Positions 5,015-5,032 of a stretch of DNA of 5,032 nt are shown piece by piece (within the stretch, counting starts at the first letter, position 1; each line of letters begins with the position of its first letter). The notes beneath the pieces are model-generated. The model did no database searches. It saw only the letters and a program-made list of their open reading frames with translations, and was not told where the DNA came from. Location: assembly GCA_036564195.1 (NCBI GenBank), contig DATCLA010000029.1, forward strand, positions 1 to 5,032, given 5' to 3'. The translations under genes and the position numbers were made by a program. The stretch comes from DATCLA01 sp036564195. GTDB taxonomy: Bacteria > Bacillota > UBA4882 > UBA8346.

Positions 5015-5023
5015 GTGGTTAAT

Positions 5024-5032
5024 GTGAAAAGG
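5024..5032 (+). CDS. Start of an unidentified plus-strand gene (first three codons)
   Basis: GTG AAA AGG gives Met-Lys-Arg, then the window ends. The strong promoter and ribosome site show that a real, probably well-expressed gene begins here, but three residues cannot identify it. If the NrdR-like boxes at 4702-4749 are genuine, a ribonucleotide reductase gene is the leading guess; this rests on context alone. Confidence 0.7.

Larger units (their letters stand above)
4478..5023. other. Divergent regulatory region between nagA and the plus-strand gene
   Basis: 546 bases with no credible gene; the longest candidate, ATG 4727 to TAA 4789 (20 codons), has no ribosome site. The region is AT-rich and full of dyads, listed one by one: a TTAACCTA/TAGGTTAA pair, a 24-bp palindrome, two NrdR-like boxes, three more AACC/GGTT dyads, a sigma-A promoter and a leader hairpin. 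The size and density of sites suggest that both flanking genes are transcriptionally controlled here. Confidence 0.7.

Noticed and set aside
4750..5020. Cobalamin riboswitch ahead of a possible B12-dependent ribonucleotide reductase
   Set aside because: I find no B12-box-like sequence (AGYCAGGAGACCUGCC) or its usual partner stems in this stretch.
4478..5023. tRNA, CRISPR array or insertion sequence in the large intergenic region
   Set aside because: There are no regularly spaced long direct repeats, no cloverleaf-like segment and no transposase fragment; the repeats are short dyads.

Overview
This window most likely comes from an anaerobic, moderate-GC Bacillota (Clostridia or Negativicutes type). 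The reasons are strong AGGAGG-type ribosome binding sites, a sigma-A-like promoter, and an oxygen-sensitive radical SAM maturase of the anaerobic sulfatase-maturating type. That taxonomic placement is inference; there is no rRNA or other marker gene.

Layout: four genes lie on the minus strand, so transcription runs right to left from about 4600 to 1. In transcription order they are nagA (3344-4477, N-acetylglucosamine-6-phosphate deacetylase), a UPF0178/DUF188 (YaiI/YqxD-type) protein (2721-3170), a J-domain protein with an NTF2-like middle and a degenerate GGDEF C-terminus (1214-2359), and a radical SAM/SPASM anaerobic sulfatase-maturating enzyme whose C-terminus runs off the left edge (1-1032). 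The gaps between them are 173, about 360 and 181 bases. The genes are loosely spaced and have unrelated functions, so they need not form one operon. I see no convincing rho-independent terminator between them.

The right end (4478-5023) is a 546-base non-coding divergent region between nagA and a plus-strand gene, of which only the GTG start and two more codons are visible (5024-5032). It is very rich in sites. It has a near-ideal sigma-A promoter and Shine-Dalgarno sequence for the plus-strand gene, and a pair of palindromes whose sequence and 32-bp spacing fit tandem NrdR boxes. It also has a 24-bp palindrome, several dyads built from a recurring TTAACCT/AGGTTAA motif, and a weaker minus-strand promoter for nagA.

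The two most interesting observations are the J-domain/degenerate-GGDEF fusion, which has lost the cyclase active site but kept an RxxD motif at the exact I-site spacing (a possible c-di-GMP-sensing co-chaperone), and the NrdR-like box pair, which suggests that the unseen plus-strand gene may be a ribonucleotide reductase.
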